From assembly GCA_000469685.2 (NCBI GenBank), contig LS997562.1:12183514-12247513 (forward strand): 64,000 nt of DNA, written 5' to 3'. Made by a program: the position numbers and the translations under genes. The DNA is from Haemonchus contortus (lineage: Eukaryota; Nematoda; Chromadorea; Rhabditida; Trichostrongylidae). The notes beneath the pieces were generated by a model. That model was not told where the DNA came from. It was given only the letters and a program-made list of their open reading frames with translations, and did not search any database. Below are positions 9,666 through 22,329 of the stretch, piece after piece (the stretch's first letter is position 1; each line of letters opens with the position of its first letter).

Positions 9666-10503
9666 CTGACACCTCTATGTATGCATGCAAAGCTAAAGAA
9701 GTACGCTTGGAGATGTTTTCCATGGTCGAGTCGAATTCTTGACGAGTGTGAGCGATGGCCCATTCATTCGGCCAAAAAATTCTCAATTTTTGACGTGATG
9801 ATTTGTAACTAGAATTGTCAAAATTTCGAATGTATCGATAATTTGCATCCTAGCTTTTTGAGGCTATCGAGTGATAGACTCAAAAGAAACTATCGGTCAG
9901 TTCCACTGGGCTAATTCAGAGTTTGCTTTTGAAAAGACTCGACTCATCAACGAGTTTCGTCGAGTGGTGTCCAAACAGGTATTACTGCAAACGACTCAAA
10001 AAAAAGACTAATACATAATGAAATGCTGGACAGACTCGTTGACACATCTAAGTTCTGCGGTAAAGGTATTCAGGTATATATAGAGCTTTATGACTTCCAA
10101 AGATTATCTCCAGACTTTGCGATGTCTTAATCTATGGTTGTGTACGATTCGGACACAATATCTCCACGAACGATTTCTCTCCAACCGAAATCATTGAAAA
10201 TATGTTGAGTGTGTAACAACTCGATCGGATGCGAACTTTGACACATATCAATTGTGAAGACTTTCGGGGAAGGAGAGATTCAGGTGCGCCGTTTCATTGT
10301 CGACTCTCCAACTGGGCCACGCTCTCTCCCCGTCACACCGAACGAGATCAGCTACCGGCACAGGCGTGGCCACACACCCAATGAGGACACGCGCGACACC
10401 AACGCACGAGCTGCCAATCCTTGAGATCACCTAATCATATACATATTTCATCTATAGTTCATACTGATACGTCATCATTATTAGCTGATCACGTTTGAGC
10501 CAC
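9666..10503. other. 5' flank of the LRR gene
   Basis: No other gene is visible. This stretch should contain the promoter or trans-splice site of the LRR gene, but I see no convincing TATA box or initiator motif. Confidence 0.4.
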
Positions 10504-13500
10504 ATGAGGCTGTTCGTGGCCGCAGTCGTCGCTGTGCAAGCGATTATAGTGGACACCCGGCAAGTTGGATCCGTGCCTGGTTGTCCAGATCTGGACGTAT
10601 TGGAGGCTGAAGTCGATACGAGTGCTGATTTCTTGAACAATTTATTGTTATGCTTTTGTAAGGTAATTGTTTTTTCCTATTGAATCTCGAACAGACCTGA
10701 TTTTGATGTACTTCCTAAAGAGTAATAGCTTTGGTGATCAGCTGCTTCTTTCACTGACTGAACACTCAGTAGCATCTAGATATCCAACACTTCGATTTCA
10801 TCTCACACTTCTCTTTTCTTTTTTTTTGCACCATGCCAATGACAGTTTTAAATTTTCATGATAACGCAATTCACTAGGTTCAAGATAAGGGCAAAGTCGA
10901 CATCTCCTGTCTATATGGCTCCAGCCTAGAACACCTTGAAAAGGCTACCGAAGCAGTGAAAAAGGCGAATTTCTCGACCAATAAGGTACATCCCAGTCAT
11001 AAATCATCAGATATCCACTACTTCCACCTTTTAGATCAGTTTTCAACACACCGAGTTTGCTGATTCCGGCTTGCCATCATTCGTTGAACTAGCACCTGCA
11101 CTTACAAGCCTAGAAATTCGCGAATGTACGAATTTCGAGCCATTGGTCGTTCCAGAAACCACTTTCAAGGGCTTGGAAACCCCATTAAAGAATCTTATTA
11201 TCGATTCTTGTGGTTTGAAGGTGAGTCATACGTGAGGTGGAATAGCTTGTCTTCATCCGCACGGAGGCCGGTTCCTTGCATGACACCGCATCGCGCACCT
11301 CCGTTTTCACCAAAACTTTGCAAATCGAGGAGAAAACTTTCTAAAGCGTAAACAAACCAGGATCCAACGCCCATGAACTGTTTTCATTTTAGGAAATCCC
11401 ATCCGCCATCACAGATCTGAATCAACTTGAAACGCTCATCTTGTCAAATAATAAGATCGAGCATGTCCATGCTCCGAGGCTACTTAATAAGAAAAAAGTG
11501 AGTTCTATCAAGCAAATAATCCCCATCATGAGAAATTATCTACTTTTAATAGTCTTAATTTCACCTAGGAAAATATTCACGAGCTTCCTTTCACTCCTGT
11601 TTCTCTTGCTCTTGATAACGAAAGCTTTCTGCAGCTACCAAAAACTTACTACAAAGCTAGATCAACATTTCTGATATCGATTTTTGGGGAGATTGATCTT
11701 GGCGGCGTCAAAACGTCCTCGATTTCCCTGTCTCCCTATCCGATAACGCTTGTGTCGCATATCCTATTGGGAATGCCGATTTCTCCGACTTCACAACAAT
11801 CTCAGAATACGATTGTAGCGGAATCAGACCAATGCCTTGGAATTGATTCGACCTCATTGGATCAATTTACTGATGTCTCGTAGTAGAAGTCTAACTTGAG
11901 CCGGCTCCCATTCAATGGTTGTATGTAGTTTATCGCCAATAATGGAAGCTCCATATATGTCTTTGGAGCTTTGTTGCCGCACCCACTAACATCTGCCGAT
12001 TTTCGCAACTTAATTATCTTTTTTGAACCACAGTTGGAGTCTCTGCTGAGAAAGCTCCTATACCCTCAGGAATTCTTTTCGCTGCGCAATGAATACTGGG
12101 GATAGTCAAAAGAGTAGGCGATGACCGCTTGGCTGTGCTGATGCTTCCCCGCGCGGGGCAAACCTATCTTTGCTTCTGAAGACCATGAATGTGACTTCGG
12201 TTCATGGCTCATTCTAAGGTACTAACTAATGCGACTGAACATTCGACAACTAGGCTACAAACGTTGAAAGGATTGAGGATGCGTGTTCTCATTGCAAATT
12301 TATACTGAAGGGATATCTCAGAAACGCCAGCTTCTCACTCGTCCAAGTGACCTGTTAAGGTTCAGGACCATGACGACCATGCAACTTGAATTGTTCCTCT
12401 TGCCTCCTTTTTAAATAGTTTTCTATGACAAGAGACGTTTCCAGTGCAATAGAGACAAGTCAAAGAGTCCTAAATCACTACAATCAAGTCCAATATCGAT
12501 TATCCCTATGCGTATTGAATCCCATCTTACGCTATGAAACTCAAATTCAACTAAAAACGGAATTAACTATTATAACCATCTATTTCTGTATGTTCATCAC
12601 AACAACAAACGCTATCTCAAGATCTTTGATTCCTTGCAAAACAACCGCGCCGAAATTAGCAGGTATGTAGCAGCCTCCCACCCACCCTACTTCTGGATTG
12701 TTGTCTATTTTCAGTACGTCCCTGTAGTTGCCCTTATGTTAGAAAGGGAAGCATAAAGTGTATTTGTTGACGTAAGAGCCCAGGATACTTCATTCCTTAA
12801 AGGCTTCAAAGGCCTCGATTGGACGCACATTTGATTCGAGAAGATTAGCCTCAGAACCTTATCCTACAAAGGTGTTGAGCAATACCTGCTCTAACAACCT
12901 GATGCAGCACTATTATCAACTGCACATGAAGAACCATAGTCAGAGTTTGGAGTGTAGCGAAGGATTCTTTCCCTGCAAACAGCAGCAGTGACTACTTCAA
13001 CAAAAAATATCAAATGGTGAAGATAAGAAGAATTCGGCACTTCTAATGCTATGCGGCCTATATTTTCATGAGCAACATAAGCAAAACGCTAGCTATTGGA
13101 ACAATGCCATGTTACCCACTACGTTCCACGTTTGGGAAACGAATCCTAGCGGATCAACAAATTTTCCCTTGCGCAGGGCGGAAAATCGGCCAAAGAAGAC
13201 TGAATATAGGGGCACATCACGAAAGATCAAATCAAAACCCTATTTTTGATAGCTCTGTGACCATTAGTAGAAGCGAAGAGTTGACTTACTAGATTAATAG
13301 GAAAGGGAAATCAACTGATCTGGATGGTTGGATGGATGGATGCTTAGATAACAACTCCATAGTACCCTCCATGGAAAGGGAAAACCATTGCTTCATGAAG
13401 CAGTTTCACATAAATGTGAACAGGTGCAATGAAAACGATGAAATTTTATTTTTCCGACTTCTTGCTCACCATTATTATTCACGAACTCTATCCAGGCTTT

Positions 13501-16500
13501 AGCTTACTTCAGCTAAACTATCTCGATTTGTCCGGAAACTTCATCACCACTGTCGACGCTGGCTCCTTCGAACCGCTCCAAAAACTCGAAACTCTTGTAT
13601 TCGGCGAGCGTAACTACATCAACGATTCCGTAGTGGACGCCATAGTAACTCTCAAGTCGCTCAAGGTAACGGCAGCTCTTTTATTAGTGGAAATACAGTA
13701 TTTTACTTGATTTCCACTGTCGTTCAGACTCTCGACTTGTCTCGTGCCGATGGAATTTTCGAGCCACCTACGGAGATTTTTGAAGCGCTACCGCACCTCG
13801 AAGGGCTCAAGATGAGTGGGTGTAGCATCTCATCACTAGAGCCAGGAGTTTTCGCGACGTTGAAAAACTTGAAGGAGGTAAACATTGTTGTGCGGTTGGG
13901 TTATCAACTGTGCTCATAAGATTTGGTAATTTATCCATGGGAAAGCACACTTGTTACACATTATTACTTCTAAAAATTTTGTTACAATCTCTACACTTCA
14001 ATGAGTATATCCTGAAACCTTTTCTTTCATATGCAAACGTTTAAACTCTATTGCCGCTCCGTGCATGGGAAACAGCTTATTCCTACCGATGAATCGACAA
14101 AAAAATATCATAGGCTTTGTGGACAGAATTTATTTTGATCAAACCCAATACTACGCCACGTTCTACCCAGGGCAGGTGGACTTTTTGATGCAGAAAAAGG
14201 AGTCCAGTTAAAGTAGACCATGTCAACCGATTACAGTGGTCAGACTCCACGATAATTTCGAAGAAGTAATTCTATCAATGGATTCAGCTTCGAGTATGGG
14301 CAAGCATGAAAAAATACATTCGTGCAATTCGAGCTGCGCACGGCAAAATTTATGGCGATTGGAACGACTATGGCTCCTATTTTTATTGGGCACAAACTCG
14401 AAGTAGAATAGATTAGTATGACCAGATTATCCCAATGATCTACTCTACTTCAAATGTGGGCCCCAATAGTAGGCGCTGAAGTCGTCAAAATCGCTATGAA
14501 CTTCACCGCGCAATTGCCGCTCGCAGCTAGAATCGCAAGAATGTACCGTCCCCTCCCCCCCCCCCCCCCCCCCCTCCCAGTAGCGCTAACTGAAAACAAT
14601 GATGCAGTATTCCTAGACACCAAGCTGTAGATAATGATGTTTAGAAGAGTTTCTGGCTGCAGAACATACCGGATGAATTTTGATGAGGAAACCAGATGAT
14701 ATTTCATTTCATTTTCATTTCATTTTCTATTTCCATAGATATGTTGCCCACCTCACTACGGCTAATAAACTAATTGGTAAGTATCAAATGAAGTTCTAGA
14801 CCATTACCCTATCAGGTTACAACTCAGTCCATTGTTAAAACTACCCTGAATCGCAGCATTTAGAGATGAATACAGTAAACCAGAATCGATTGCAGCTTGA
14901 TCTACGAGTGAATCTCATTCAAAATGTCTCTGCGTATGCATTCGATGGGCTCTCTGAGCTGAACAGGCTTTCCCTTGCTGGAAACTACATCAGGTAAGAA
15001 AGCAGTTATACTTGAACAGCTAAAAAAGGTCGCGCCACTTCCGTCTGTCAATTACAATTCATTTAATGACCTTGTCGTCGTAATTCCAAGATTCGCTTTT
15101 CTCCCGGATGTAGCATCATGCGGTAATGCCGGTGAATTCTTCATTATATGGGGTGACAGAGTGACAACAAGCACCTTCCAATCTTCTAATGTTTCATAAT
15201 CGGCATTCAATTCGCCTATATATCCTTTCAACAATCTGTGTTCCTGGATAACAAATGTTCCCACTGGGTTCGAAACTTGGCACAGCTGGACGGTCTTGTA
15301 AGACGTCCTAGATGCTCGATGCACCCATATTGGAGACATCTTATTTGTAGATCGAATTCAATATTTTCAAGGAGTATCGAAAAAGAAATCTGGACCGGAT
15401 TGAACAAACTGAAGGAGATCGATCTTGGATGGAATGAAATTAAGCAGTTGTCACCCGATGCTTTTTCGCCACTTGCTGACAACCTTGAGACGCTTAATAT
15501 CCGCCATAACCCATTAAAGGACGTGAGTTTGTTCAGGCAGTAGCTCCGCCACTCACATTAATATTCATTTTTACGGTTTTCTATTTAGGTGCCTCCATCT
15601 GGTCTCAAAAAATTGCGCTCGCTATTTCTCAGCGAATGCCCAATCGAGAACATTGGACCCGAGCTATTGAAGGACTATAATGCTTTAGAGGTTTGTTAGA
15701 AAACTTTGAATTCTTGAGGTTTACAAAAAGAAATCGAGAAGATATTATCGGATAGTGAACACAGATGAGGAAATGGAAGGGAACAAGAAATGAACAGCGA
15801 AGTTGGCCTCAGATTCGACGTAACGTTCGGTCTGACATCCGCTTTTTCCTCGAAGCTATGCTGCCTACCGTCTTGGTATTTCAGCGGTGCGCTGGGTTTC
15901 CTAGTGTATCCCAATATATTGTTACTTCAAAAAAGACAAGGTCTTTGTGGTCCTCACATAATTTGATATAAAACAAAATTAAGGAACTACTGAAAAAAGA
16001 GGACAGAAATATGGTTTTTCGAGAACCTTACAGATCCGAAAGAAATGTCTCTGGATCTTGTTTCGCCCCTGATCCGAATGTTCCAAAACTCAAAAGATCC
16101 AAAAATGTACGCCGCACGTTTCACTTTCACATCTCTACAACGTAGAGGTATTCAAGAATCCGTTCTGATCGTTATGACCATGACTTTACGCGCAATATAC
16201 ATCCCATCCATTACATGAGCCTACACATTTCGGGATTGACCACTTGGGAATTCGAACGAAGAAGCAGACTTGTCCATCTCCTTGCCATTTCCTTTCTGGT
16301 TTCAACTCAAACGGTCGCAAGGGATATGAAGGAGCCCAACGAATGTGACATGCAAAGACTTTCAGACACTCGATGTCGCCAAATGCAATCTGACAGAGCT
16401 CAAACCCGAGACATTTGCCAGTCAAAAGCATTCCCTGAAGAATCTCCATCTCCAACGGAATCTTTTCAAAACGATTGATCCTAAGGTATGGTTTCCATTT

Positions 16501-19500
16501 TCAATACATTCATTTTTTTTTGGTAGCCATGCTCAATTGTGAGGTGACTTTTCATTTCATAATTCTAACCGAAGTATTTTTTTTGTTTCTTTGTGTACCG
16601 TATTCTACAACTATTCTAAAAACACCAAAGAAATATTTTTCGTGAAAACTTTAGCTGCAATGTGCCAGCTTACATCTGCCCATAGCCAGAGCATTGCTTC
16701 ATCCAACATCATCTATTGTTGCGCACGTTCAGATGATGCTCGGTTGGCTTATATAAGCGAACGGACCTGTAGCCCTGTTCCCGAAATCGTTTCGCAGATT
16801 TAAGACCTGGATTCGAGATCAGGGGGGGGGGGGAAGAGCGCCACTGCTATCCAACACTGAGCGCTCAAGCGCTGGAGCGCAGAGAAGGGTACCGAACCTT
16901 AGGTGGGGAGGAGCACCGGGGTGCGTGAGTCATTTGGATGTTCAATTCTTACCCCATCAATGTTTTGTGCACGAGGTAAACATCTCACTCGTCTTTGAGC
17001 TCCTTCCCTCCAGAGGCTTAGCTAAAAACTACTCATGTCATGAGTAGGGATATCCTTAGCACACTTCAGATCTGCTCATCCGGATAGGCACACATAGATG
17101 GAGGGCCGGATACGATACAAAATGTTCAGTAAGCAGCAATTCATGTCTTTCAAAATGTTCATTTTCTTGTGGGTGGTATGCACTATCATCTCAGTCAATT
17201 CATCCCATTTAAACTAGACTCTCAACTGAAACTCTGACTAAGCAGTTCGGGCACAACTCATTCCAACATTCCATAGCCTGACACGAAGGGGTCGAAAATA
17301 AACGTCGAGATCGTCAACCGATGGGGTATCATGAGAGCTTCTGAAAAGTGTCTGATGCCATTTTCTGGTATTTCTCTGGAAGATTCCAGAATCACCAGAG
17401 CGAAAAATCCAAGCTAATACTAAATTTCCGGCAGATACTTGCCGCACAACCTAATACTAGAACACTTCAGATCATTGAAGAACTCGAAGCGCTTGAGCAA
17501 CTTGACATCTCTGGAAACCCGTTTCTCTGCGACTCGGAAATTTCGAAGCGTAAGCCTTTCAAGCCAATCCCTACTATTCAAGTGAAGGATCTAACTAAAT
17601 TTCCAGTCATCCTCGCCATCGAAGATCGGTTTAAAACTGCTGCCAAAGAGGGCAAGGAGTTCCTTCTTGCCAATGCAAATGATACTCTCTGTGACCGACC
17701 TTACACGCTACGACGTCAGCCGCTGTTAGACGTCAACTCCACAGAACTACAAGTTGGTTATCTTCAATTCAAATCAGAGTGATGCTCAAAAACATTTCCA
17801 TAGCATGAACAGAAACAAGATTTTAGCCTTACGACGAAAAACTCGATACAACTACCTCAGTACAGACCACCACCATCGCAGCGTCGATGACCACTGCAGA
17901 AGACACCACGCCGTTTACTTTAGTAAGCAGTATGTAGCTAGCCATTTTTCAAGGCTATGCAACAAAACGTTCTTCTTTTAGCCGGACCTTTTTGTTGGCA
18001 CAAAAACCAACGACACTCTTTTCAAAGAGGAACCACGTCGTGAACTCTATGAGCTTAACACAGCGAACGATCCAAAAAACGCTATGAAAGAGCAAGAAGG
18101 TACAGTTTCGATTGGTGATCAGTTTCACTTGAAAAATTCTGACTTTTCTGGTTGACGATGAGGCAAAAGTAATTGCTGGCAAGAAAATTTCATAACTTGA
18201 TTAGGTGAGCCTGCATGGCGAGAAACTCGGTTGGCGGAACACCAGAGAAACATGTCATTCATTTGCAATGCGGTACAGATTACACCAATATGAAAGGCGC
18301 CTAGAGAGATCATGAAATTGAAAGGAAAGCAAGCTTTTTCGTCACCATGCTCATCCTACTAATTCCGTAGTATCTTTACCCCACGATTCAGAAAGGAGAT
18401 GTAGACAGACGTTACTGCCGAATCATCACCCCGGAAAGCTTAATCAAAGCGCAGAGGATGCGGGTTCGGGTAATGAGGAAAAAGACCAGCATACGCCAAG
18501 AAAAAATTAAGCGGACATAGCTTCGCTTTGTTCTTTGAAAAGGCTCCAAAACGTTTAGTAACCCACTAAAAGTTTCAAGAGAGCTGTAAATCTAAGGAAT
18601 AGCCTGACTTGCGTCTTTCGAGTCAGAAGGGCACACGGTACAACATCTGTATCGCAACATCGACGAACGGGAAGACTACTGACAACTCGGGGAAACCGAT
18701 TATTCAATGAACGAAAGATGACCTTTGTGTTCTACAGAAAATTCCTTCCGCTTTCTCTGGGAGATATGGCGTAGATAACGTTTGTTTTTGCGCATTCGCT
18801 CAGAGCATTGAGTGGTGTGAACCGAACGTTTCTAACAAATTATTTCATTTCTTTGAAAGCCATCTTTCTGCAAAATGAGACAATTAGAAGCAAAAGTCAC
18901 TGGAACAGTTGTTCCCTTCACATTAACATCACTGCAGGAGGGGCGTGTGCGACGGATCGCAGAACCCTCGGTGACCGGAATTGCTAACTTATGATAGAAG
19001 TTGATAAGAGGCTTTTGGAAGGCAGAAATCCCTTGGTTCCCCTTTTGTCAGTAAAGGAACCTTCGACATTTTAGTGAGTGGTCTGGGGTGTGACGGTAGT
19101 GTAGATAAAACTGATGAGAGGAACAGGATAGAGGAGAGAGCAGCTAACAAATCAGGGGTAATAATGGCTAAAAAGTTGTTATGCAGTGAGCACTGGATCC
19201 CCTCCAACGTATCATATTAACAGCTTATTCTCACTCAATTGCACTACAGGGTGCGCCATAAATATGGTAACAACTTTTCGGATGTGCGTAATTTCCTTGT
19301 TTGGCGAGTTTCTCCAAAACTGTACCTCCCCTTATGTTCATGATATACCTTAGCCAACATATGTACTTTGTTACCCCCGCCTCGTCAAATTCCGAAAAAT
19401 GGTGGAGCCTCGCAGACAACCACCGACCGTTCCGCTTTTGCGCGCATTTGGTGAATCCTTCCCCGGGATCGTTCCTCAATTCAACATTTCCCACATGACA

Positions 19501-22048
19501 GCCTCTTGAATCGTGTAGCGTAGACAGATTAAAAACAAATCTCAAAATGGTGGTCTTCTCTCTTATACGACCCTTTTTCCGAAGACATTTTTTTGGAAAG
19601 GAGTATGATGCAGAACATGCAGAAACACGCGAAAAATGACAACTGATTTGTTTGTATGTTCTTCTCAGAGGATAGACTCTACCCTGAGTAAATACAATTG
19701 TATCCAAACAGGATTCGAAAGCCTTATAAGCATTTTGACGAGAGGAAGTTGAAAAGAAAGAACATTTGTTACGCGCCACTTGCGCGCGGCACGCGCTTAG
19801 ACAGACTTTTTTCTCACTGAAGAGTGATTAGCGTGGAAGAAATGTTGAGATCTCAAAGTACACATATAGTTCCCACTACGAGTGCTGAAGCCGATGAGAA
19901 GAGTCAGACCGCCTCTCAAAGCCATTTTCTCTCTTTTATGATAGTTTGGGCTAGAATCCCTACCATCACAGCGATATCGCAATTTTTGTTCGAGAAAAGT
20001 ACAAAGCTTAATCCGACCCTCTTAAGAAGGGTTCTTCTGGAAGGATGCAGCTGAGGGTCAAAGATTTTTCTAATGGTACGACTTGAAAACTGCATCGCAC
20101 TTGCTCACGAATGGGAAAAGACCAAGACTGGTGGTGAGGAAATGTTCGCGACTCAATCCCAGCTTGCAATCTTCCTACGAATTTGCCGGACCACAATGTG
20201 ATGGGTCGCCAGATATAGTCCATGCTAGAGAGGAAAGCCTGCGCTTCAAAACACACCATTGCTGCTGCTCCTAAGAAATCACTGAAAAAAGCCTGGGCTG
20301 GAATTTTCCAAGAAACTCTGCGTGCCACTGTCGATGAGTAGCCGGAGAAACTTTGAGCTATAATTAGTACAGGAAATAGTTATATAAGATGGCGGTGTGT
20401 TCGTTTTGTAGATGCGATGCACAGTAAATAATACACCAAAATTGGTTATATTTCAACATGAACTACGGTTTCTAGAGGCCAATATTTTTGTTACCATATT
20501 TATGGCGCACCCTGTATATAAGGGCGGCATGAAAGATAATGTATTGTGACATTGAATGAAAATGGTCAGAGGAGGAAGGAAGCTTCATAAAACTATTAGG
20601 TTGATGCATAATTATTGCGGATTTTTTCGCGGCTCTTTTTCTCTCGTTAGAGTTTGAATATTGTGTTCGGGTTTTCTCTAGAATAATCTACTCGATTTCC
20701 TCTGCAAGAATATGATCAAAAACCATCCGTATATTCGCGAAATTAGGCTTTACTACTTCGAGAAAGATTGGAAGGTGGCACAGTCATTCCGCGATCTCAG
20801 TAACTTTTCGGCGATCGTTCATTAGGTGATCTAGTGAAGGTGCATATGATTCCCTAGAGGTCAAACACGATTATTTTGATATTTTCTATTTCCCCTGCAT
20901 TTTATCTGCCTCTATATACTAGGTTCATGCATAATTATTGCGGATTTTTTTCAACGAATTTTATTTGACGAAACGACAAAAATAGTGAACGAAAACATGT
21001 TCAAATAATTCCTCCGGAACTTATCCACTATTTTCGTTAAGCACTGCTTCCCTTGATTAGTTAGTCGGATCCCAAAGGCGAAGAAGTTTTGATCCTTACG
21101 GGCGACCCATGCCTTGTCATCGGCCATCAAGTCATCCAATTCGGCGTAACCTCTATTCTCTAGCCATTTTTTCGATGAACGGTTGCCGAGATAATCCATA
21201 AAAGTTTCTGCTGGTGAATGTGGCAGATTTAGGGGCAGATCCCATTTCTTGGTTGGCTCTGAATGATTGTTCGATCGCCGAAAAGTTTCTGAGACCGCGG
21301 AATGACTGGGCCACCTTCCAATCTTTCTCGAAGTAGTTAAGCCTAAGTTTGCGAATATGCGGATGGTTTTTGAGTATATTCTTGTAGAGGAAATCAAGTA
21401 GATCATTTCTAGAGTAAAACCCAATTTCAACATTCAAATTCTAACGTGAGAAAAAAAGCCGCGAAAAAATCCGCAATAATTATGCATCAACCTAATAATT
21501 TCACTGCGTAATGGTCAAGATCATCAATTTGCGGACATTCAAACCTCGGCATTTGATTGTTCCAAAAGCGAAGGCATGAAATATTGTAGAAGTACAAAAC
21601 GCAAATGGTATTCCAAGTTTCAGGTAACAAAAACTCTGCTGTAGTAGCCACCGTGATCGTGATTGCCATCATCTCTCTCATAGCAATAGTTGCTGTTATG
21701 CTATTCATGCGGGTACGTTGTAACTTTGTCCCGTAAAGCGTTCCTTTTTTCGGAATGGATCAAAAGGAATCAATCTAAACGTTCCATAACGCTTTACATC
21801 ACATTCTGCAACTATTTACTACTATGTAAATTTGTCTATAAGGATGTCTTCCCGAGTTGGGTCTTTTCGGAGAAATGGAAGCATTTATCTCGTTGTTATA
21901 TGATCATTGCGACTGATAAGCATCTCTTCTTCAGAAAAAGCGAAAAATTGCAAGTGCAGAAGAGGGAAGGTCAAAGAGAAAAACGTCAAAGCTAGATGAC
22001 GGCATGGTTGAAATTGAGCTCGATTCCAGAGGACCGGCAAGGAAATAA
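10504..22048 (+). CDS. Leucine-rich-repeat single-pass membrane protein (16 exons, 669 aa)
   Basis: Exons: 10504-10662, 10878-10985, 11035-11220, 11393-11497, 13513-13665, 13728-13877, 14896-14993, 15372-15522, 15589-15690, 16366-16485, 17435-17549, 17607-17752, 17827-17922, 17982-18099, 21624-21712, 21935-22048. All phases join, total 2010 bases. The start ATG gives a signal peptide (MRLFVAAVVAVQAIIVDT). A cysteine-rich N-cap (about 27-75) is followed by about a dozen LRRs (about 90-475; for example LNYLDLSGNFI, LKEIDLGWNEI, LEQLDISGNPF) and an LRRCT-like end with NPFLCD and DTLCDRP. Then come a Thr-rich stalk (about 535-560), a membrane helix (about 608-631, VVATVIVIAIISLIAIVAV) and a basic tail starting KKRK. 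Such eLRR-TM proteins act at the cell surface or apical matrix in nematodes. It may correspond to the LRR gene near rlbp-1 in C. elegans, but this is unverified. Intron 14 (3.5 kb) holds two mariner-derived elements. Individual exon edges could be off in places. Confidence 0.88.
14315..14555. repeat. Palindromic dispersed repeat, copy A (LRR gene intron)
   Basis: A central hairpin (GAAGTAGAATAGATTAG... and ...GATCTACTCTACTTC) is flanked by inverted arms that read GGCGATTGGAACGACT on one side and AAGTCGTCAAAATCGCT on the other. The outer ends are CATTCGTGCAATTCGA and its near complement. Related copies are at 26894-27142 and 40755-40985. It is a foldback MITE-like repeat with no coding capacity. 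Confidence 0.75.
14555..14574. repeat. Mononucleotide C tract (20 C)
   Basis: A run of twenty C lies at the end of the palindromic repeat in LRR intron 6, flanked by further C-rich bases. On the - strand this is a G20 tract able to form a quadruplex. Confidence 0.95.
16822..16833. repeat. Mononucleotide G tract (12 G)
   Basis: A run of twelve G lies in LRR intron 10, in otherwise featureless intronic DNA. Confidence 0.95.
19247..20514 (+). mobile_element. Decayed mariner-family transposon in LRR intron 14
   Basis: Terminal inverted repeats CAGGGTGCGCCATAAATATG and its complement are flanked by TA (19245-19246 and 20515-20516). The length of 1268 bp suits a full-size Tc1/mariner element. The + strand holds a shattered transposase. 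Recognisable pieces are VWARIPTITAIS and FEKSTKLNP (catalytic-core region) and, near the end, SMLERKACASKH then SLKKAWAGIFQETLRATVD, the typical C-terminal helices. Many stops and frameshifts show that it is inactive. Confidence 0.85.
20596..21495. mobile_element. Palindromic mariner-derived element in LRR intron 14
   Basis: The ends TTAGGTTGATGCATAATTAT and its complement are flanked by TA. An internal start of the same terminus (GGTTCATGCATAATTATTGC) lies at about 20924, so two partial copies are joined head to head: 20596-20825 mirrors 21290-21495. The - strand of the right copy encodes mariner fragments, an N-terminal NDLLDFLYKNILKNHPHIRK and a C-terminal WLENRGYAELDDLMADDK, WVARKDQNFFAFGIR, with the catalytic middle deleted. 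A second family member is at 39675-40246. Confidence 0.8.
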
Positions 22049-22329
22049 TTGGCATCAGCAAACTCAGAAATGGATGTCAATTAAATGTATTTAATGTAAA
22101 CATAAATTTCTGGTAGTCTCATTGTTTCAGATTCGTTATTTAATTTGAATCCCATAATTATGTATGGATTTTTCGGTTCCGAACTTCCATCTAATACGCT
22201 CAATGTTTCGATGAGTATCAGTGCTTGTCCCCGTCAAAAACTAAGCGGGAAACCTGTATACCTTTTTTGATGATACTTCGTGCCTTTATTTGAAAGTTAT
22301 AATTAGTAAATAAAAGATACAAAACTCAC
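22049..22329. other. Short convergent 3' region between the LRR gene and rlbp-1
   Basis: The LRR stop (22048) and the last supported rlbp-1 exon (down to 22330) point at each other. Both 3' UTRs, and possibly a tiny last rlbp-1 exon at about 22243-22256, must share this 0.28 kb. Confidence 0.5.

Noticed and set aside
13321..13345. Short GGATGGATGGAT repeat
   Set aside because: Too short to be more than an ordinary intronic microsatellite.
19231..19779. 182-codon - strand open frame
   Set aside because: It is antisense to the decayed mariner transposase and includes the terminal repeat, so it is a shadow.
20951..21433. 160-codon - strand open frame
   Set aside because: It is a chance join of the two ends of a mariner deletion derivative, not a host gene.
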